A DNA stretch of 64,000 nt from Dyella sp. GSA-30. GTDB lineage: Bacteria > Pseudomonadota > Gammaproteobacteria > Xanthomonadales > Rhodanobacteraceae. Position numbers and translations under genes: made by a program. Below are positions 9,496-18,178 of this stretch, one piece after another (the first letter of the stretch is position 1; each line of letters begins with the position of its first letter). Below the pieces are notes generated by a model. The model was given only the letters and a program-made list of their open reading frames with translations. It ran no database searches and had not been told where the DNA came from. The stretch is from positions 2,643,524-2,707,523 of the forward strand of contig NZ_AP027042.1 of assembly GCF_027924605.1 (NCBI RefSeq), given 5' to 3'.

Positions 9496-10899
9496 ATGAC
9501 CGTACGCACCCGCTTTGCCCCCAGTCCCACCGGCTTCCTGCACATCGGTGGTGCACGCACCGCCTTGTATTGCTGGCTGGAAGCGCGCCGCCGCGGCGGC
9601 CAGTTCGTGCTGCGCATCGAGGATACCGACCGCGAGCGGTCGACGGACGAAGCCGTCAAGGCGATTCTCGACGCGATGCATTGGCTGGAGCTGGATGCTG
9701 ACGAGGCGCCGATCTATCAGACGCATCGCCTGGCCCGCTACAAGCAGGTCGCCGACGAACTGCTCGCTGCCGGTAAAGCTTATTACGCCTACGAAAGCAA
9801 AGACGAGATCGAGGCGATGCGCGAGGCGGCGATGGCGCGTGGCGAGAAGCCGCGCTACAACGGCTATTACCGCGAGCGCAACGAGCCCCTGCGCGACGAT
9901 CCCAACCGGGTCATCCGTTTCAAGAACCCGCTCGAAGGCACGGTGGTGTTCGACGACAAGGTCAAGGGTCGGGTGGAGTGGGCTAATGCCGAGCTGGACG
10001 ATCTGGTGATCTTTCGCTCGGACGGCTGGCCTACCTATAACTTCGCCGTGGTCGTCGACGATATCGACATGGGCATCACCGAGGTGATCCGCGGCGACGA
10101 TCATGTCAACAACACGCCGCGCCAGATCAATATCTATCATGCGCTCGGTGCCGCCGTGCCGGAGTTCGCGCACCTGCCGATGATCCTCGACCAGGAAGGC
10201 AAGAAGCTGTCCAAGCGCACCAACTCGGTCAGCGTGATGGAGTATCGCGACGCCGGCTTCCTGCCGCATGCGCTGCTCAATTACCTGGTGCGGCTGGGCT
10301 GGTCGCATGGCGACCAGGAAATCTTCTCGCGTGAGGAGATGGTCAGGCTGTTCGATATCGGCGATGTCAACAAGGCCGCTTCGCGCTTCGACGTCGAAAA
10401 GCTCGCCTGGCTCAACCAGCATTACCTCAAGACCGATACGCCCGAGTCGATCGTGCCGGAGTTCACCTGGCATCTCGAGCGCGCGGGTGTCGATTTCAGC
10501 AAGGGCCCGGCGCCCGCCGATGTGATCGTCGCCTTGCGCGATCGCGTGCAGACGCTGAAGGAAATGACTGAGCGCGCGAAGATCTGGTACGGCCCGATCG
10601 TCGAGTGGGACGACAAGGCGGTGGCCAAGCATCTGCAGAACGATAGCGCCATCGGCGTGCTGGAGGCGGCGCGTGCCGGCCTGGTCGCGTTGACCGAATG
10701 GACACCTGCCGCGATCCACGGCGTGGTCGAACAGGTCGCCACGTCGCTGGCGCTGGGTATGGGCAAGATCGCCCAGCCGTTGCGCGTGGCGATGACCGGT
10801 ACGCAGGTCTCGCCGTCGATCGACCACACGGTTTATCTGGCTGGCCGCGGGGAAGCGCTTGCGCGCATCGATGTGGCGATCGCCAAGGCCCGGGGCTGA
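9496..10899 (+). CDS. gltX: Glutamyl-tRNA synthetase
   Basis: Charges tRNA-Glu. The 467 residues match the family length. The class I HIGH-like motif appears as [15 protein letters not shown] near the N-terminus, and the KMSKS-equivalent is KKLSKRT near residue 240. The frame is open further upstream to 9394, but the family N-terminus [13 protein letters not shown] starts at 9496. The start is very close to the divergent outer-membrane gene, so promoters must overlap. Confidence 0.97.
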   Translation: MTVRTRFAPSPTGFLHIGGARTALYCWLEARRRGGQFVLRIEDTDRERSTDEAVKAILDAMHWLELDADEAPIYQTHRLARYKQVADELLAAGKAYYAYESKDEIEAMREAAMARGEKPRYNGYYRERNEPLRDDPNRVIRFKNPLEGTVVFDDKVKGRVEWANAELDDLVIFRSDGWPTYNFAVVVDDIDMGITEVIRGDDHVNNTPRQINIYHALGAAVPEFAHLPMILDQEGKKLSKRTNSVSVMEYRDAGFLPHALLNYLVRLGWSHGDQEIFSREEMVRLFDIGDVNKAASRFDVEKLAWLNQHYLKTDTPESIVPEFTWHLERAGVDFSKGPAPADVIVALRDRVQTLKEMTERAKIWYGPIVEWDDKAVAKHLQNDSAIGVLEAARAGLVALTEWTPAAIHGVVEQVATSLALGMGKIAQPLRVAMTGTQVSPSIDHTVYLAGRGEALARIDVAIAKARG

Positions 10900-10950
10900 T
10901 CGCGATGCGTTCATGGCGCCTCGTACGACATGGATCGGGCGAGGCGCTGC

Positions 10951-11232
10951 ATGGATGAGCTGCTGAGTCGTGCCATGCAGGGCGTCGATCCCGACGACCC
11001 TGGCGCGTTCTGGAAAGTCTTTTTCAACCTGATGTACCTGGTGCCATGGGCTTCGCTGTTCTGGTGGAGCGTGGCCTTTATCGTGGTCGGGGCGATCCTG
11101 GGCTGGTGGCGCGGCCGGCTTTGGCAAGGCGTCTGGCTGGCGGCCTTGCTGGGCCCGATCGGCTGGATTGTCGTGCTGCGCCCAGTCAAGAAGCGGGCCG
11201 AACCGCCCCCGCTGCGCCTAAAAGGCAGCTGA
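10951..11232 (+). CDS. Small inner-membrane protein
   Basis: 93 residues with two hydrophobic segments: VFFNLMYLVPWASLFWWSVA running into AFIVVGAILGWW, and GVWLAALLGPIGWIVVL. A basic, proline-rich tail follows. GAGG lies 7-10 bases before the ATG at 10951; an in-frame ATG at 10930 is an alternative. It lies between gltX and the Zur-type regulator, 51 bp and 25 bp away, and may be co-transcribed. No function is recognised. Confidence 0.7.
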   Translation: MDELLSRAMQGVDPDDPGAFWKVFFNLMYLVPWASLFWWSVAFIVVGAILGWWRGRLWQGVWLAALLGPIGWIVVLRPVKKRAEPPPLRLKGS

Positions 11233-11257
11233 ACGAGCCCTTATAACCGCCGGTGCT

Positions 11258-11770
11258 ATGATCCGCGTCGAGGTGAATGCATTGACTCAAAGCGCAACCA
11301 GTAAAGACCATAGCCATGGGCATCATCATCACGATGACGCAGCCGGCTTCGTGCGCGCCGTCGAAGAGGCCAGCGAAGAGCGCGGGCTGCGTCTGACGCC
11401 GCTGCGTAAGGAAGTCCTCGAACTGATCGCGGCGGCGGGCAAGCCGATCAAGGCGTATGACCTGCTCGATCAACTGCGCGAGCGTCATGGCAATGCCGCG
11501 CCGCCGACGGTGTACCGCGCACTGGATTTCCTGCTCGAGCATCAGTTCATCCACAAGCTCGAGTCGATCAATGCCTTCGTGTCCTGCCATCATCCGGCCG
11601 AGGCGCACCAGGTGCCGTTCCTGATCTGCGATGTCTGCTCGAGTGCGCAGGAAGTCTGCGACGAGCGCGTTGCCGAACTGATCGACGCGCAGGCCAGGGC
11701 CTTCGGTTTCCGCGCGCAAGGGCAAACGCTGGAAGTGCACGGCGTGTGCAAGGACTGCCGCAAGAGTTGA
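11258..11770 (+). CDS. zur: Fur-family zinc-responsive repressor (Zur type)
   Basis: 170 residues of the Fur family. The DNA-binding region includes LRLTPLRKEVLELI and APPTVYRALDFLLEHQFIHKL. Two CxxC pairs, CDVC and CKDC, form the structural zinc site. A histidine-rich N-terminal segment (DHSHGHHHHDD) is unusual and may help sense metal. The Zur assignment over Fur rests on sequence plus context: the next two genes are metal-transport proteins, and a Zur-type palindrome lies at 11912. The true start could be a GTG at 11273. Confidence 0.88.
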   Translation: MIRVEVNALTQSATSKDHSHGHHHHDDAAGFVRAVEEASEERGLRLTPLRKEVLELIAAAGKPIKAYDLLDQLRERHGNAAPPTVYRALDFLLEHQFIHKLESINAFVSCHHPAEAHQVPFLICDVCSSAQEVCDERVAELIDAQARAFGFRAQGQTLEVHGVCKDCRKS

Positions 11771-11795
11771 GGCGGGTCCAACGTTAAACAGGCGG

Positions 11796-11826
11796 AGGCG
11801 CGATGTAAGGCATCGCGCCTTTTTTA
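11796..11826 (+). terminator. Terminator after zur
   Basis: A 10-bp perfect stem (AGGCGCGATG, 11796-11805, with CATCGCGCCT, 11811-11820) and a run of T. It separates zur from the Zur-box promoter of the next gene. Confidence 0.88.
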
Positions 11827-11911
11827 TGCGATCGGTTATAGCCTGTTGAGCGTGCGGGCTGCTCGACGGGAGGGCGATGGCGCGCTACCGTCAGAGGTAT
11901 GGCTTTCTTGC

Positions 11912-11929
11912 TTGTTACAATATAACATA
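11912..11929. promoter_or_regulatory. Zur box
   Basis: TTGTTACAATATAACATA closely matches the proteobacterial Zur consensus built on GTTATAATATAAC. It sits 38 bp before the ATG of the MerC-like gene, where it would overlap the promoter. It is a local AT-rich patch in GC-rich DNA. Confidence 0.85.
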
Positions 11930-11966
11930 TCGGTTATCCCCTACTGCTTCTGCTGCCCAATCCCCG

Positions 11967-12392
11967 ATGGCCTCCGAGCAAGAAAGCAAAACCCGGTTAT
12001 GGTCGATTGCCGATCGCATTGGTGCGGCGGCGTCGTTTCTTTGCGCAATCCACTGTGCGGCCTTGCCGTTCGTGCTCGCCTTCCTGCCGCTCATTGGCCT
12101 GAGCTTCCTGGGCAGTCATGAGTTCGAGCGGGGCTTTGTGCTGTTCGCCAGTGCTCTGGCCATGTTTGCGCTCGGCAACGGTTATCGCCGCCATCGTCGT
12201 CCGCTGCCGCTGTTGCTCGCCTTGCCCGGGCTGATCCTCCTGATCATTGGCGTCACTTTCGCCGAACACTACTCGATCATGCTGCACAGCGTGATGGTGA
12301 CCTGCGGTGGTTTTCTGCTGGCGGCAGGGCATTTCGTCAACTTGCGCCTGGATCGCCAACTGGGCCATGCGCATCATGGTCATGCGCATTGA
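11967..12392 (+). CDS. MerC-domain membrane protein, probable zinc-related transporter
   Basis: 141 residues from the ATG at 11967, with four hydrophobic segments and the MerC metal motif CAIHC in the first. The tail HAHHGHAH is histidine-rich. MerC was first known as a mercury uptake protein, but no mer genes are here. A Zur box in the promoter and a CDF zinc exporter downstream point to zinc. Being Zur-repressed, it would be made when zinc is scarce, which suggests uptake; direction and substrate are inference. The coding frame is open back to 11877, but that start would put the Zur box inside the gene. Confidence 0.85.
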   Translation: MASEQESKTRLWSIADRIGAAASFLCAIHCAALPFVLAFLPLIGLSFLGSHEFERGFVLFASALAMFALGNGYRRHRRPLPLLLALPGLILLIIGVTFAEHYSIMLHSVMVTCGGFLLAAGHFVNLRLDRQLGHAHHGHAH

Positions 12393-12454
12393 TGCTTAGC
12401 GTTCCATGCGTCGTGATTGTGTAACGACGCACTCGCTTCCTAGCATTCACACCT

Positions 12455-13414
12455 ATGAACTCCACACACGCGCATTCGCACGACCATGACGATCATGCGC
12501 ACCACGACCATGATCACGGTGCCGCAGCCGGCGCAGGTCGTGAACGCAAGCTGCTGTTTGCCTTTGTCCTGACCGTACTGATGATGGTCGCCGAGGCCTT
12601 TGGCGGCTTTTGGTCCGGCTCGCTGGCGCTGCTGGCGGATGCCGGACATATGCTGGTCGACTCGCTAGCCTTGCTGCTTGCCGTTGTCGGCGCATGGCTG
12701 GCCAAGCGTCCGGCCGATGCGCGGCGCACCTATGGTTATGGGCGGTTGGAGGTACTTGCCGGTTTCGTCAATGCGCTGACGCAGTTCGTGCTGGTCGCTT
12801 TTATCGCCTATGAGGCGATCATGCGCCTGTTCCACCCGGGCGAGATTCTGTCCGGTGTGATGCTGGTGGTGGCGTTGATTGGCCTGGCCGTCAACGTGGT
12901 GGTTCTGCGCACGCTCCACGGTCATGCTCACGACGACGTCAATCTGGCGGGCGCGACCTTGCATGTGCTGGGTGACTTGCTCGGCTCGGTAGCCGCCGTA
13001 CTGGCTGCGCTGGCGGTGCGTTGGCTGGGCTGGAACTGGGCCGATCCAGTGCTTTCGATGCTGGTTTCGCTGCTTATCCTGGGCAGCGCCTGGGGCCTGC
13101 TGCGGCGCTCGGCGCATATCCTGCTGGAGGGCGTGCCCGAGGGCATGGATACCGCCGAAATCACCGAAACCCTGCGTCATGCCGATGCATCGATCCGCGA
13201 TGTTCACCACGTTCACGTCTGGCAGCTGGCCTCCGGTTCGCGCATGGCGACCTTGCATGCCGAGGTACACGAAGACGGCCAAAGTGCGCAGGCGCTGAAA
13301 GTCATCAAGGACGTACTGAACGATCGCTTCGGCATTCAGCATGCCACCGTGCAGATCGATCCGGGCCCGTGCCCGGACGAGCCCCTGGGCTGTGCCGGTC
13401 ACGGTCATCCTTAA
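12455..13414 (+). CDS. CDF-family zinc/divalent cation exporter
   Basis: 319 residues with histidine-rich ends (HAHSHDHDDHAHHDHDH at the start, CAGHGHP at the end). Six transmembrane helices carry the zinc-site pairs ADAGHMLVD in TM2 and AGATLHVLGDLLGS in TM5 (HxxxD motifs). The cytoplasmic domain follows. It resembles ZitB/CzcD, which export Zn2+ in exchange for protons. It lies 62 bp after the MerC-like gene in the zinc cluster. No second Zur box is seen before it. Confidence 0.95.
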   Translation: MNSTHAHSHDHDDHAHHDHDHGAAAGAGRERKLLFAFVLTVLMMVAEAFGGFWSGSLALLADAGHMLVDSLALLLAVVGAWLAKRPADARRTYGYGRLEVLAGFVNALTQFVLVAFIAYEAIMRLFHPGEILSGVMLVVALIGLAVNVVVLRTLHGHAHDDVNLAGATLHVLGDLLGSVAAVLAALAVRWLGWNWADPVLSMLVSLLILGSAWGLLRRSAHILLEGVPEGMDTAEITETLRHADASIRDVHHVHVWQLASGSRMATLHAEVHEDGQSAQALKVIKDVLNDRFGIQHATVQIDPGPCPDEPLGCAGHGHP

Positions 13415-13513
13415 ACGCCTCGGCGCGGCCTCCATTCAGGCTGACCCTTGCGCTTTGGGCCGGCACTGATACGATGTTTGGCCGTCACTTTCATATATAT
13501 CAGGAGTTTCCCC

Positions 13514-13678
13514 ATGGGTAAGGGCGATCGTAGAACCCGTCGCGGCAAGACCTATCGTGGCAGCTACGGCAACAGCCGCTTGCACAGCGCCCAGCCGGCC
13601 GTGGTCGGCACGAAGGACACCGTGACCAAGCCGGCTGCCGCCAAGAAGGCCGCCGCGCCGAAGAAGAAGTCGGCCTGA
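13514..13678 (+). CDS. 30S ribosomal protein THX
   Basis: 54 residues, MGKGDRRTRRGKTYRGSYG at the start, matching the small basic THX protein that sits in the 30S head of some bacteria. The remainder is alanine/lysine-rich (KPAAAKKAAAPKKK). AGGAG lies 7 bases before the ATG. It is monocistronic, ended by a strong terminator. Confidence 0.9.
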   Translation: MGKGDRRTRRGKTYRGSYGNSRLHSAQPAVVGTKDTVTKPAAAKKAAAPKKKSA

Positions 13679-13698
13679 GTCATCCGACTCGGCCCAAG

Positions 13699-13725
13699 AG
13701 CCCCCGTTAGCGGGGGCTTTTTTTT
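13699..13725 (+). terminator. Terminator after THX gene
   Basis: AGCCCCCG (13699-13706) pairs with CGGGGGCT (13711-13718) around TTAG, followed by eight T. Confidence 0.93.
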
Positions 13726-13769
13726 GCCTGCACGCTTAGGAAGCCTGGAGTAGCCTCGGCTTTTCTTAT

Positions 13770-13852
13770 CGTCATCCCGGCGTAGGCCGGGACCCAGTGG
13801 CTTCGGTTGTCGGTTTTCACGAGCCTGGTCGTGACTGAAGTCGCTCCTACAA
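13770..13852. repeat. REP-type repeats
   Basis: Family A copy at 13770-13800 (GTCATCCCGGC then GCCGGGACCCAGTGG) and family B copy at 13828-13852 (reverse complement of TTGTAGGAGCGACTTCAGTC). Both recur in many intergenic gaps of the window. Confidence 0.8.
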
Positions 13853-13869
13853 AAAATAGGCGGTTATCT

Positions 13870-15087
13870 TCAGTCGAATGCGATGGAACGTCCTGCGACG
13901 TAAACGCTGTGCGCCAGCGAACCGCCTATCCAATAACACAGTTCGGCCGGGCGCTGGACGTTCCAGACCACCAGGTCGGCGCGTTGATTCACCTCCAGCG
14001 TGCCGCGATCTCGCAAACCCAGCGCACGTGCCGCATGCACCGTGACACCACGCAAGGCCTCTTCGGGCGTGAGTCGAAACAGCGTGCACGCCATACCAGC
14101 GGCCAGGCGCAGCGACAGCAACGGCGAGGTGCCGGGGTTGCAGTCGGTAGCGACAGCCATCGCTACGTGGTGGTCGCGGAGCGCGGCAATCGGCGGCAGC
14201 TTGGTTTCGCGCAATGCATAGAAAGCACCCGGTAACAGCACAGCCACCGTACTGGCCGCTGCCATGGCGGCGATGCCACTATCACTCAGGTATTCCAGAT
14301 GATCGGCGGACAGGCCCCGGTATTCGGCAACGAGCGCGCTGCCATTCTGATCGGAAAGTTGCTCCGCATGCAGTTTCACCGGCAGGCCCAGCGCCTTGGC
14401 GCGTTCGAATACGCGGCGCGTCTCCTCGCGGGTAAAACCGATGTTCTCGCAGAACGCGTCGACGGCATCGACCAGGCCTTCGCCAGCAAGCGTCGGCAGC
14501 ATCTGGTCGCAAACGGCGGTGACGTACGCTTCGCGTTGATCCTTGTGCGACGCGGGCAAGGCATGCAGGCCAAGAAACGTGGTGCGCACATCGATACCCA
14601 ATGTGCTGCCGATGCGCCGCGCGACCTGCAGCATGCGACGTTCGGTCTCCAGTTCCAGCCCATAACCGGATTTGATTTCCAGCGTGGTGACGCCATCGGC
14701 GAGCAGTGCGCGAGCGCGTGGCAAGGACTGCGCGAGCAACTGCGCTTCGTCGGCTGTGCGTGTGGCGTTGACCGTCGACGCGATGCCGCCGCCGGCACGC
14801 GCGATCTCTTCGTAGGTAGCGCCATTGAGGCGCAAATCGAATTCATGCGCGCGATCGCCGCCGAAGACCAGATGCGTATGGCAGTCGATGAGTCCGGGGG
14901 TAACCAGCGCGCCATCCAGGTCGATGGTGTTCTTCGCCTCGGCATTCGCGGGCAGGTCGGCATGCTTGCCGACCCAGGCAATCTCGCCGTTGTGCAGGGC
15001 GATGGCGGCGTCGGAGATCAAGCCGTAGGGCGCATCGGTGGCAAACGTCGCCAGCTCGGCGTTGATCAGCAAGGTATCCCAGGTCAT
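13870..15087 (-). CDS. hutI: Imidazolonepropionase
   Basis: Third step of histidine breakdown: opens 4-imidazolone-5-propanoate to N-formimidoyl-L-glutamate. The 405 residues form an amidohydrolase TIM barrel with metal-binding H70 and H72 in PGLIDCHTHLVFGGDR. EIKSGYGLELETERRML and KLHAEQLSD are further family motifs. Its ATG overlaps the stop of the upstream ClC gene (ATGA at 15084-15087), so it is translated as the last cistron of an operon with unrelated-looking genes. Confidence 0.97.
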   Translation of the reverse strand: MTWDTLLINAELATFATDAPYGLISDAAIALHNGEIAWVGKHADLPANAEAKNTIDLDGALVTPGLIDCHTHLVFGGDRAHEFDLRLNGATYEEIARAGGGIASTVNATRTADEAQLLAQSLPRARALLADGVTTLEIKSGYGLELETERRMLQVARRIGSTLGIDVRTTFLGLHALPASHKDQREAYVTAVCDQMLPTLAGEGLVDAVDAFCENIGFTREETRRVFERAKALGLPVKLHAEQLSDQNGSALVAEYRGLSADHLEYLSDSGIAAMAAASTVAVLLPGAFYALRETKLPPIAALRDHHVAMAVATDCNPGTSPLLSLRLAAGMACTLFRLTPEEALRGVTVHAARALGLRDRGTLEVNQRADLVVWNVQRPAELCYWIGGSLAHSVYVAGRSIAFD

Positions 15088-16514
15088 GGTGTCGGCTTCG
15101 TCGGCTCGGCTTGAGTGTCGTCTACGACAGCATCGGCGGGTGTTGCCGCCGCTTCAAGCGCCTTGCGTTGTTCGAAATCGTGGATCAGTTTGTCTGCCAA
15201 CGCCTTGTACACCGGCTTGCGGCAAACCAGGGTCGATGTAGCGCGAGCGAGCAGGCAAGTGGCCATGATCGGCAGGGCCATCTGTTGATTGGCGGTCAGC
15301 TCCATCGAGATGACCGTTGCCGTCAGCGGTGCTTGAGTGACGCCGGAAAGGTAGGCGGCCATGGCCAGCAGAATGATCGACGCCGGATCGATGCCAGGCA
15401 TGAGCGCCGCGATGTTGCTGCCCAGGCCCGCGCCGACGGCCAGCGCCGGAGAGAAGATGCCGCCGGGAATGCCGGCCCAATACGAAGCAATGTTGCCGAG
15501 GAACTTCAATGCGCCAAAACCGGTAACCGTATCCGCATGCCCTTCGAGCAGGGCCTTGGCCTGCGCGTAGCCGGTGCCATACAAGCCGTTGTGCGTCAGT
15601 TGGCTGAGCAGGACCAGGGCGAGGCCGCAGGCCGCCGCAAATACGACGGGCTGGCGCGCGCGCAAGCGCCCCACCGCGCCGCGGAAACCGGTGTCGCTGG
15701 GCAGGATCAGGCGCGCGAACAGGCCGCCGGCCAGGCCGCAGACAATGCCGGTGGCCAGTACGGCCCACCACGCTTCACCCAGCGGCAGGGCGATGTTGAA
15801 TTGGCCGAAATAGGCGTAATTGCCCAGAATGCCCAACGATACGACGCCGGAAATGATCACTGCCGTAAGCAGGATGCCGCTGATGCGATGTTCGAACGCG
15901 CCGCTCATTTCTTCGATCGCGAACACCACGCCGGCAAGCGGTGTATTGAATGCCGCCGCCAGGCCTGCGGCGGAACCGGCCAGGATGAAGCGTCCTACGG
16001 CGGCCGGCTCGGCAAACCCGAAACGGCGCCCGAGCGAGTACAGCAAGCCTGCGCCGACGTGCACCGTCGGGCCTTCACGGCCGACCGATGCGCCGCCCAG
16101 TAGCGCCGCCAGGGTCAGCGCCATCTTGCCGATCGCCACCCGCAGGCTGAGCAGGTTGCTGCGAAAACCTTCGTCCTCGACCTTCAGGGCCGCAATCGCC
16201 TGCGGAATACCCGAGCCACGTGTCGGCTTAAGTGCTCCTGCCGTCAGCCAGGCCAGCAGGGCGAAGGTGGCTGGCGTGATCAGAAACGCCCAGAGGCGAT
16301 TGTGCGTGACGACTTTTTGAAACAGGCCGAAGACATAGTCCGCTGCCTGCGCGAAACCCACCGCCGCCAGGCCGACCAGCACCGCGCCGCTCCAGAACAG
16401 GATGCGACGGCGCCATTGCACTGGCGAGAAGAGATCGTTGCTGGCGGCAAGCCGTTGCAGTCGTCCTTGGGGTGTACGCACGGGTGGTTCGTCGTGCGGA
16501 TCCTGCTCATTCAT
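15084..16514 (-). CDS. ClC-family chloride channel/transporter
   Basis: 476 residues from the ATG at 16512-16514. All three ClC selectivity-filter signatures are present: GSGIPQA, GREGPTVHVGA and GGIFSPALAVGAGLG. The glutamate in GREGP is the gating residue typical of Cl-/H+ antiporters. No CBS domains are seen. The gene overlaps its upstream neighbour by 4 bases (ATGA) and hutI by 4 bases, so all three are likely one transcript. The coding frame extends further upstream but only in the shadow of the nitrilase gene. Confidence 0.93.
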   Translation of the reverse strand: MNEQDPHDEPPVRTPQGRLQRLAASNDLFSPVQWRRRILFWSGAVLVGLAAVGFAQAADYVFGLFQKVVTHNRLWAFLITPATFALLAWLTAGALKPTRGSGIPQAIAALKVEDEGFRSNLLSLRVAIGKMALTLAALLGGASVGREGPTVHVGAGLLYSLGRRFGFAEPAAVGRFILAGSAAGLAAAFNTPLAGVVFAIEEMSGAFEHRISGILLTAVIISGVVSLGILGNYAYFGQFNIALPLGEAWWAVLATGIVCGLAGGLFARLILPSDTGFRGAVGRLRARQPVVFAAACGLALVLLSQLTHNGLYGTGYAQAKALLEGHADTVTGFGALKFLGNIASYWAGIPGGIFSPALAVGAGLGSNIAALMPGIDPASIILLAMAAYLSGVTQAPLTATVISMELTANQQMALPIMATCLLARATSTLVCRKPVYKALADKLIHDFEQRKALEAAATPADAVVDDTQAEPTKPTP

Positions 16515-18085
16515 TTGCTGCTTTCCGGCTTGCGCGTCCAACGGGTTTCGTACAGATCGAAACGGCGATCCTTGAGATTCTGCACCGCGCCCGAGTTGCG
16601 TGCACGTGCGAGATTTTCCAGGCTGAGGTCGGCAAACAGCACCGTCTCGATATTCGGTGTGGAGTCGGCTGCAATGCCGTCGCGCGCAAACGGGAAATCG
16701 CTTGGCGTGAGAATGCAGCTCTGGCCGTACTGAATATCGAAGTTGTTGACGCCGGGCAGGTTGCCGACATTGCCCGACAGCACGACATAGCACTGGTTCT
16801 CGATGGCGCGCGCCTGCGAGCAATAGCGCACGCGCAGATAGCCTTCACGCACGTCGGTGCAGAACGGTACGAACAGGATCAACGCACCCTGGTCGGTCAA
16901 GTGTCGCGCGACCTCGGGGAATTCGGAGTCATAGCAGATCATCACGCCGATCGGTCCGCAGTCGGTCTGGATCGTCGCCGCGGTGTCGCCGCCGGTGATG
17001 TTCCAGACGGTACGTTCGCTGGGCGTCGGATGCAGCTTTTCGCGCTCGTGCAGCGAACCGTCGCGCAGGCAGACGTAGCAGACGTTGTGGATGTCGCCGT
17101 TGGTCTGCTCGGTCGGGTGCGAGCCGGCGATGATGTTGATGTTGTAGTGCACCGCCAAGCGCGTGAAAAGCTCCTTCACCTGTGGCGTGTAATGGCTCAG
17201 CTTGCGAATCGCTGCGACCGCCGACAGTTCCTCGTTTTCGATCGACAGCAATTGCAGCGTGATCAGTTCGGGAAAGGTGACGAAGTCGGCGTTGTAGTCG
17301 GCGGCGATATCGGTGAAGTATTCGACCTGCGTGGCGAATTCTTCAAACGACTTGATTCGCCGCTGCTGGTACTGCACCGAAGCGACGCGCACCGAGTCGG
17401 GCAGGCGTTGCGGTGTGGGAATCGACGGCGTATCCGGGTGATTGAGCAGACGCGGGTTGCGCCACACCAGATGCGCGGCGTAACCGAGCGAGTCGTAGTC
17501 GGACGGTACATAGCCGCGCAGCAGGCCAATGACCTGGAATTCGTTGTTGAGCTGAAAGCTCAAGGTCAGGTCGCGGCGCTTGCCTTCGAGCACGGCCTGA
17601 ACATAGCCCTCGGCACTGCCATAGCGCTGGATGTTGCGCGCCAGTCCGGGAATGCGGCCGCCGAACACGATGCCGCGCAACTTCAGGTCCGTGCACAGCC
17701 GCTTGCGTGCCTGATACAGCCGTTGGCCGATGCGCATGCCGCGAAAATCCGGATGCACCACCACTTCCATGCCATACAGCCAGTTGCCATCGGCCTTGTG
17801 TCGCGACGCCATGCCGCCACCGGTGATCTGCATCCAGGTATGCGGCGCCAGAGCGGTCGCTTCGTCGATGCGGAAGGTGGCGCAATAGCCGACCAGGCGT
17901 CCTTCGTATTCGACAACGAACTGGCCTTCCGGAAAATGCGTCTGCTGCGAGCGAAGCATTTCCTCCGAATGGCCCCATTCGGGCGTGTAGACGCGGGCGG
18001 TCAGATCGACCAGGGCGGGTACGTCGGCGGGAACGGCCTGACGCACCAGCAGCTTGGGAGTGTGCTCGGGGGTTTTCTTGGCCAT
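16511..18085 (-). CDS. GNAT acetyltransferase - carbon-nitrogen hydrolase fusion
   Basis: 524 residues in two domains. Residues about 10-200 are GNAT-like (VVVHPDFRGMRIGQRLYQAR is the acetyl-CoA-binding region). Residues about 225-510 are a nitrilase-superfamily hydrolase with the catalytic triad visible as Glu in FPELI, Lys in REKLHPTPSE and Cys in MICYDSEFPE. This fused architecture is found in many bacteria, but its substrate is not established; an amide with an acyl link is likely. It is the first gene of the operon with ClC and hutI, and is divergent from hutF by 93 bp. Confidence 0.93.
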   Translation of the reverse strand: MAKKTPEHTPKLLVRQAVPADVPALVDLTARVYTPEWGHSEEMLRSQQTHFPEGQFVVEYEGRLVGYCATFRIDEATALAPHTWMQITGGGMASRHKADGNWLYGMEVVVHPDFRGMRIGQRLYQARKRLCTDLKLRGIVFGGRIPGLARNIQRYGSAEGYVQAVLEGKRRDLTLSFQLNNEFQVIGLLRGYVPSDYDSLGYAAHLVWRNPRLLNHPDTPSIPTPQRLPDSVRVASVQYQQRRIKSFEEFATQVEYFTDIAADYNADFVTFPELITLQLLSIENEELSAVAAIRKLSHYTPQVKELFTRLAVHYNINIIAGSHPTEQTNGDIHNVCYVCLRDGSLHEREKLHPTPSERTVWNITGGDTAATIQTDCGPIGVMICYDSEFPEVARHLTDQGALILFVPFCTDVREGYLRVRYCSQARAIENQCYVVLSGNVGNLPGVNNFDIQYGQSCILTPSDFPFARDGIAADSTPNIETVLFADLSLENLARARNSGAVQNLKDRRFDLYETRWTRKPESSK

Positions 18086-18178
18086 GTGCTTAATTATGGA
18101 TGAAATGGCGTGAACGCGAGAGCCGCGAAGTTATGCAGTTCATCTAAACTGCCCAGGATTCCCGCCGAGTCCTAGCTC

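Noticed and set aside
9454-11127. 557-codon open frame on the - strand opposite gltX
   Set aside because: Antisense shadow; gltX motifs and length on the + strand are decisive.
16472-18103. 543-codon open frame opposite the nitrilase fusion gene
   Set aside because: Antisense shadow without family resemblance.
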